Assembly: GCF_033807715.1 (NCBI RefSeq)
Contig: NC_084596.1
Location: forward strand, 37,612,958-37,676,957
Direction of reading: 5' to 3'
DNA length: 64,000 bases
From: Cololabis saira
Lineage: Eukaryota; Chordata; Actinopteri; Beloniformes; Belonidae
The position numbers and the translations under genes were made by a program. Shown here piece by piece: positions 58,901 through 64,000 of the stretch (positions within the stretch are counted from its first letter, which is position 1; each line of letters opens with the position of its first letter). Under the pieces are notes generated by a model, which was given only the letters and a program-made list of their open reading frames with translations, did no database searches and was not told the DNA's origin.

Positions 58901-61900
58901 CCTTGTTTATCCCATCAAACTCTTGCCCAAACATATTGTGAAGATCAAACTTTGATTGGTGCCCATTTTTTAAATAAAACAGGACACTTATAACAAATGA
59001 TTGTCATCTACAGCGGAGGGGGGTGTCTCCGTCTCTGCAGACAAATACCAGACTTTCTTTCCTAAATAAATGACTACGTCTTGGGGTTGTGTGAAGCGTG
59101 ATTACTAATAGAGCTATGTGATTCAAAGTCTGCCATCTATTTCTTATTCATAACTACAAACTTGTTTTTTTTTTGGCACTTTTAAACTCTTTAGTGGTGA
59201 CTATTTCATGTCATAAAACAGAAGACTAAACCTCAAAGGGAAGTTCACACCTTATTGTGATACGAGCCAGGTTTTTCTCTTGTTGCCACTTTTCCTCAAA
59301 GTTTCAGCCAGGCTGTGCTGTTATTGTTAGGAGATGTCAGTGTCAATTGGGCAAGTTTAGTATGACAGATTATACTTTGTTGATGGCTGGGCAGCTCATG
59401 AATGGAGAACACGACTCCACGCACGTTTCGGCGAGTGATTACAGCGGACACAGTCAATGTACTATTAAGATGGCTCGGGCTTGTGTTATCCTGCTACGGT
59501 CTGACTCAGGACAGACCTACAGGGCTTTGTTTATTGTTCAGTTTGTCTGATAGCTTGGTGATCCAGCTAAAGCTGATGATCAATTTGCCTGAAGGAATCC
59601 ACGTTTGTGCCATTTCTAGTTCTTAACCACATTAAAAGAAGAATCCAGGTCAGAGACAGTGTGAAAATGTGACAAGAGAGTCAAATGATGCGTGTACCTG
59701 GGTCCCAGTTCATCCTCGCAGCGCCAGGTGAATTCTCCAAAGCTCTCGTAGCGCTGGTTATAGTGGTAAAGCACACGGTGCAGGGTGGGAGCGCCGAGGT
59801 CCATGAGCGTGTTGTAGGCCGTCTGCTGCTCTTTCCCACTCGTGTAGCCGTTGAACAGGTTGTAGATTTTATCAGCAATCTCTGAAAAGGAAACCGATTC
59901 ACAGACAGTTTATCCTTGAGGGATGCTTTACTTTGCATATATATCTTCAATACTGTATATTTTAACACTTTTCTCAGGCTTAAAGGTATGCAAAGCCACA
60001 ACTTTCCATGACTGCTCTAAAACACAGCAATCCAACCTGCCCCCTCCTCCCAGAGTCTGCCAGTTCAAGCGCTGTATTTGCAGGGCTCTCAGCGTGAGTC
60101 ATAGAAGGAAGCAGTAAAAAGAAAAAGCTGAGAAATAAGATCTTTTTTCCCTACTGATTCACAGAGGTTCCATTCTAAAGCACAAACAGTTTACAGATAT
60201 CCAAGCCTCTGCACACCTACACACAATCCTTCCCCTTTTCGTCTATTAATTATATGTGAATTGGTGACCTTATTCATTTGCAGTCATTCATGTGAGACAT
60301 GTGCCAAGTGACAGGTGATCAAAGATGGGAGCTTTACTGGAAGATTTCTACACTGATAACATCGAGAATGACTCAAAAACGGGTTTTAATGAACGAAAAC
60401 TGCTTCAAAGAGCAACAAATGCAGAGAGAAAACTCAAAACATCATAGACAGTGCCGTCAGACACCCAACACCAAATTATCATACAGAGAGCCCGAAGGTA
60501 TGGTATTTTTGCAAAAAGTTATTGTACGCTTTAAACTGGGTAACAGCAAATGAGAGAGGAGTTTGCAATGTATAGTAGTGATGGTGTGGGGCGGGGGGTA
60601 AGGAGGGGTATGTGAGCGAGGAAGTGAAGAGCAATAATGGAGGATAATAAAACGTATTTCAAAACACCATATCAATAACAAACAAATTAATTTGCTGAAT
60701 CTGATTCCAAATCAGATTAATAATGAATAAAAGTCTGAGAGGCATTGTGAAATCAGCGTACAATTTCAACTATTGATTGTGCAGAGGTCAAAATGATCAT
60801 ACAAATATGATAATTATCGACTAGCTGGGAGAGACACAGGTGCAAATGATCAGGCAAGACTGGACAGAGGAAGTAAAACAGTTCAAAACAAACCAAAAAG
60901 AGACTTTCAAAATAAAACAGGAACTAACCAAACCCAAAACCATGCCATGTCTATGCTGTGCTCCCATTGCAACTCTCAAACCAAAGTCCCCCACATAACA
61001 TCCCAATTTAAGTCCAGGTCCCAGAAAATCTCATATCTTCTTGACAGAAAGCTGAAAATCAATCACTTAGCAACGGCAGATGCCTCCGACCCGTTTAAAG
61101 GAGCAAACTGATTTATGTTACTTAAAAAGATCCATGTAAATGAAAGAACATTTAACGTTGGTGAATCACATTGCCTGCTGTGTGACCATTCAGTCCCATT
61201 AGATCAAATATTATGTTAGAAACTACACACCTAAGTTCGGGACAACAGGCTACTTGGTTGTGAGTGGGGCCAGATCGCCCCAGGTCAATCCCAAGCCATT
61301 GTCTTTAGTCTTACACAAGTCTTTAGATCCTTTGTCAGCCTGTCTTCACCGTTAATGACAGCAAAGCTTCTCGATCATTTTATGATCTATTACTGAGGGA
61401 TGACAAGAACTTTTCTAATAGTAGGATCTCTGATCTTCTTAGGGGGCCCTTATTTCTTTGCAGATGTGAAACACATTCTGAAAAAAATCGGCCTCTTTTC
61501 ATGTAATAAATCCATCATTCACTGGTTGAGCCAGGCCATCTGGACACTGATGTAACTACAGGTGAATCTTATTTGTTTTTGATTTTGCATGATGAACTTC
61601 AGAAGAACGTCTTTCAAACCTGATGTGTGCTATGAGCTTTTCTAAATTGATGTCAATGAACTTAAGGTGAGAGAAAACAATACATTATTAAAAGAAAAAA
61701 ACTTTTAGGCTGTCATATGGAGTTTACTTCATGTTTCTGTGTATTTCAAATGCTAAATAGGTCAACAGTGAAACTTTAAAAGCTTTTCCAGTGCATTTCT
61801 TTAACATGAAAACGTATTTGTTTCGGATTGTGTTCAACATTAAATTCTATATGAAAAAATAATTTATTTGCATATACACTCTTATAGTTCATGTGTGTCA

Positions 61901-62933
61901 GGGGACAATAACTACAAGGAGCACCAAATAATAACCCTCAGTTAAAACTTTTTTCCATCAGTGAAGCGATTTGCTGTATTTTAACTTATTTTCTATGCAT
62001 ATCTCCAAATCACTTCCATTTTTAAATGAATAAATCCTCACCAAAGAAGAATTTGGAGATTATTTTTCTTTCCACATCTTAATGAGCTTTTCGTGAATTG
62101 CCAAGTTAGTAATGTGTCCCCTTCGTCTGAATGACAATAAAGTCAGTTCAAGACAGCTGGAGCTATTTCATTTCACACCATCCATACATTTCGAGGCATT
62201 AAAATTAACAGCGTAAGCCCAGTAGGATCACACTTCACTGAGCAGTGCATTTTTGCAATAGCTGATTCAAATCAGCAGCAGGATCCACAATAACAGCGTT
62301 GCTATGAAGCCCTCAATGGTGCAGAGGGGAACCAGTGATTTCATCTCTTATATCTTTGACATGGAATGGCATTTTTTTTAAATAGTCAATATCCTCATGG
62401 AATTGTAGCGCGGAGTGTCCATAAACAGTCCTGAGTCCAGAGAGGAAAACTATCTGCCTGTGACTTTATGACTCACTCAGTGAACTCATCTGACATCCAT
62501 TTCGTAAGGTTTTGAAACCTCCTAAAAGAAAGGGCAAATGTCTGTTCAGTAATCTAATTCTTCTGACAACATTAGGAAAATTCAATTCACCAAATGTTGT
62601 GTTTTTTGTCTTTAAAAACAACTTTCTGACAGACCTTGTCATGCATTTCAACAAACTACAGTCCATATAACATATTTTGCACAAATCACGATGCACATTA
62701 AAGCAGCCCAATGCAAAACCGAATCTTTGTTCTGTTACAATGTGCCTGGAGCAAGTACGCTGTTGTAAATTGAAACTCATCACTTCGAGGCATGTTTGTT
62801 CAGAGAATACTCTGGCGCATTTCTTTCCTCACCCTGTGCTTTGACATCATCCACAGTTGGACATGGAGTCTTAATGGTAACCTCACTGGGACTGGAGCGC
62901 CGTCCCGTGTTGTCTACTGCCCACAGGCGGAAC
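42688..62933 (-). CDS. astn1: Astrotactin-1, C-terminal part (3 coding exons, 5' end outside window)
   Basis: This is the 3' end of a vertebrate astrotactin, a neuronal membrane glycoprotein involved in glia-guided migration and adhesion. Three - strand exons (62833-62933, 59698-59881, 42688-42925) have good splice sites and phases that complete shared codons: G+AG gives Glu, AG+G gives Arg. About 173 residues are encoded before a TGA at 42688-42690. The first exon ends an FNIII-type domain ([18 protein letters not shown]). The next two make the C-terminal annexin-like domain, with [20 protein letters not shown] and [19 protein letters not shown]. The ending [10 protein letters not shown] and the motif [10 protein letters not shown] agree with ASTN1 and not with ASTN2, as I remember both. 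Head-on convergence with pappa2 fits the PAPPA2-ASTN1 order of other vertebrates. MACPF and EGF parts must lie beyond 64000. Confidence 0.9.
43235..43849. mobile_element. hAT-type MITE, family B, copy 2 (inverted)
   Basis: The ends TAGGGCTGGGCGATATAT and ATCGCCCAGCCCTA flank 615 bases, with the exact 8-bp duplication TTAAGAGA (43227-43234, 43850-43857). The interior is the reverse complement of the copy at 36259-36893. It lies 310 bases upstream (in the astn1 sense) of the last astn1 exon. Confidence 0.94.
44050..44765 (+). pseudogene. Tc1-like transposon remnant
   Basis: Frames on + show [30 protein letters not shown] and, after shifts, LWTDET and [13 protein letters not shown], the middle of a Tc1-like transposase. 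The tail TTGTTCTGTGTGTTATTGTC and GAAGATCAGATCACA belongs to the 3' end of such elements. The N-terminal DNA-binding part and both terminal repeats are not evident. Confidence 0.75.
45835..46524. mobile_element. hAT-type MITE, family A, copy 3
   Basis: A 690-base element starting CAGAGGTGTCAAGTAACG and ending AGACACCTCTG, with the exact 8-bp duplication CTGTTTTG (45827-45834, 46525-46532). Close in sequence to the copy at 30164-30842. It has lost a few bases near the right end compared with that copy. Confidence 0.93.
48982..50203 (-). mobile_element. Tc1-like transposon inserted in another Tc1-like copy
   Basis: The left end CAGTTGAGACCAGACGTTTA follows a TA at 48980-48981; the right end around GTATGTAAACTG is decayed. 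On -, 50088-49699 gives an open frame with [19 protein letters not shown] and [13 protein letters not shown], then a [13 protein letters not shown] linker: the DNA-binding half of a Tc1-like transposase. The catalytic half (49690-49190) is broken by frameshifts. Confidence 0.8.
49699..50088 (-). pseudogene. Tc1-like transposase, N-terminal half
   Basis: A 129-residue open segment holding the bipartite paired-like DNA-binding region of a Tc1-like transposase: a first helix-turn-helix ([20 protein letters not shown]), then a second one reaching [14 protein letters not shown]. The catalytic residues lie in the decayed sequence after it. Not functional. Confidence 0.8.
50545..51002. mobile_element. 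MITE with ACCGTATTTTC ends
   Basis: ACCGTATTTTCTGGACTATA at 50545 is mirrored by TATAGTCCAGAAAATACGGT ending at 51002, with further inverted similarity inward (AAGCCGC). The flanks share only ACT, so the target duplication is short or decayed and the superfamily is unclear. 458 bases, no protein. Confidence 0.82.
51302..51720 (+). pseudogene. Possible Tc1/mariner-like transposase fragment
   Basis: The sequence around 51414-51500 reads in shifted frames as [15 protein letters not shown], a typical catalytic motif of Tc1-like transposases. No ends are visible. Heavily decayed. Confidence 0.5.
52917..52971. repeat. GT microsatellite
   Basis: About 55 bases of (GT)n. Confidence 0.96.
53622..54098. 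mobile_element. TTAA-flanked MITE, copy 2
   Basis: Same ends and orientation as 28816-29327: AGGGGACCTATTATG inside TTAA at 53622-53625 and CATAATAGGTCCCCT before TTAA at 54095-54098. It also carries the CGTCGTTACGTAACGACG palindrome near its middle, with one arm mismatch further out. It differs from copy 1 by indels in the centre. Confidence 0.82.
55530..55960 (-). pseudogene. Possible Tc1-like transposon fragment
   Basis: The phrases CATTGCTGTGGTGGAATTTT and TTCTTTACAGCATTGCTTCA resemble the complement of the C-terminal transposase region in a common fish Tc1-like family. Diverged, with no ends seen. Confidence 0.4.
58340..59095 (-). pseudogene. Tc1-like transposon remnant
   Basis: On +, the order of phrases CAGCAAAACAGCCTCAAATC, GCAGAGGAGTGGCTTTCCCC, GATCTTTGTTGGTCAACC and TTGTGAAGATCAAACTTTGA follows the reverse complement of a common fish Tc1-like transposase and its 5' flank, so the coding strand is -. 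Numerous indels; no target duplication seen. Confidence 0.55.
59698..59881 (-). CDS. astn1: astn1 exon: first half of the annexin-like domain
   Basis: A 184-base exon between ttttcag and CCCAG/GTACAC (reading -). It encodes [19 protein letters not shown], then [18 protein letters not shown], then [13 protein letters not shown]. Flanking introns are 2.95 kb on the 5' side and 16.8 kb on the 3' side. Confidence 0.92.
59882..62832. other. astn1 intron, mostly unique
   Basis: A 2.95-kb intron. A short stretch at about 60815-61025 resembles the repeat at 38600-39115. Nothing else is recognised. Confidence 0.6.
62833..62933 (-). CDS. astn1: astn1 exon: end of FNIII-type domain
   Basis: A 101-base exon. 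The acceptor is ctccag before 62933 (reading -) and the donor CAGG/GTGAGG at 62833. It encodes [18 protein letters not shown], then [14 protein letters not shown]. It starts and ends with one base of a split codon; the last G joins AG of the next exon. Confidence 0.88.
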
Positions 62934-64000
62934 CTGGAGGTACATAAACATAAACCCACACACATATATTATTAAAATATATTTTTCTGTTTTTGAGGTA
63001 GAAATCTACAAAACCAAATCATGCAAAATGATTGTGTCGCAATGTATTTTGTTTGTATTTGTATATCTGTTGTGACAGCACACTATCAGCATTAGTGGCA
63101 GGTGATTACTTTAACGCAAATTTGAATCCCGTCAAAATCCTCTCTGTGTTGAACATGGGGGCTCCATCGTTAGTGCAGAATTTCTTATGTTAAACTCACG
63201 TTTTGCACTTCTCTCCAGACTCGCTCAGTTGTGAGTGAATGAATGTCTCCACATAGTGGCCAAAATGTGACTTGCATCCACCTGCGGGAACTAAGACTGA
63301 GGTAGCCATAAAAAATCAGCATCCCATTTGAATCATCAGCATGAGTTGAACTGGAAACCGTCTCGTTTGATTTAGCAGAGACGTGAAACACTTAAATCCT
63401 TTCAACATACCTTCGCAGAACGTATGTGTTTGATGCTGCTACACGGGATGCGCTCTACAGTTTGCTGCTAATGAGAGCGTGGACTGTATATTTCTCTCAG
63501 CACAATGTGATCTCTCCAAACAAAGCACCAATCTCAAGCTTTATATAGGATCTGTCTGTAGAGAAAATATAAAGAGTGCGCAGCACCCCGAAGAGAGAGA
63601 GGCAATTCCTGGTGCTTGCAGAGATGAATGAGCTGTCAGCCAGGACAGAGAGAGCAGTAGTCTAGCTGGTGCTGGAGTTAAAAGGATATGTGTAGCTGCT
63701 CATTCACCCCAACTTCATCCAAACTCACAGTGCTCAGTCTGCTGGCCTTTTGCCATCTTCCTCTTTGTTCTCTCTTTTCCCGTCCACTTTGTTCTTAGTC
63801 TTTCCTCCTTGTCTGTTTCAATCCCAAAATTTACATCAGCTTATTTGGCTCACTTCGTATCCCTCTCCCCCCACTTTTTTTTTCTTTTTCTCTCCACTGT
63901 GTTATTCCCCTCTCCAGTATGTGTGTTTGTGTGCGTGCGTGTGTGTGTTTGTGTGTGTGTGGGTGTGTGTTCTGTCTGGCAAAGTTTCTGTGAAATACAT
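62934..64000. other. astn1 intron, no exon seen
   Basis: AT-rich sequence, with a GT-rich tract at about 63918-63971. The next upstream astn1 exon must lie beyond 64000. Confidence 0.6.

Larger units (their letters stand above)
42926..59697. other. Large astn1 intron rich in transposons
   Basis: A 16.8-kb intron. It holds hAT-type MITEs (43235-43849, 45835-46524), Tc1-like remnants (44050-44765, 48500-51135, 58340-59095), a TTAA-flanked MITE (53622-54098) and microsatellites. Stretches such as 46530-48490 and 54100-55400 show nothing I can name. Confidence 0.65.

Overview
The window reads as teleost fish genomic DNA. It has large introns packed with fish-type DNA transposons (Tc1-like, hAT and TTAA-target MITEs), LINEs with L1-like and R2-like proteins, many AT and CA microsatellites, and coding exons with clean GT/AG splice sites whose products match vertebrate proteins.

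Two host genes lie tail to tail. On the + strand are the last seven coding exons of a pappalysin, best matched to PAPPA2. They lie at 13036-13249, 14449-14617, 14886-15018, 15535-15656, 20420-20491, 31814-31912 and 35604-35729, and encode about 310 residues: Sushi modules, a Lin12-Notch repeat and the C-terminal tail. On the - strand are the last three coding exons of an astrotactin, best matched to ASTN1. They lie at 62833-62933, 59698-59881 and 42688-42925, and encode about 173 residues: the end of an FNIII domain and the C-terminal annexin-like domain. All exon phases join without a break. A convergent PAPPA2-ASTN1 pair is the arrangement known from other vertebrates, which supports both names. 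Both genes continue outside the window.

The first 11.3 kb lies within the pappalysin gene, upstream of its first exon seen here, and is a nest of mobile elements. The oldest layer is a decayed R2/R4-type LINE on the - strand. It was broken by a hAT MITE (554-1242), a solo LTR (1764-2019) and a Tc1-like transposon (about 3405-10846). The Tc1-like element was in turn broken by a nearly intact L1-like LINE (about 3657-9491) with a 14-bp target duplication. The L1-like ORF1 is open, and ORF2 has one in-frame stop.

The remaining introns and the intergenic gap hold at least six hAT-type MITEs with intact 8-bp target duplications, two full and one partial copy of a TTAA-flanked MITE, a palindromic TA-target MITE, and a second nest of Tc1-like elements at 48.5-51.1 kb. 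I see no RNA genes, CRISPR arrays or bacterial-type systems. I found no convincing undescribed system. The most notable things here are the nested insertions and a 0.6-kb inverted MITE pair that brackets the convergent 3' ends.
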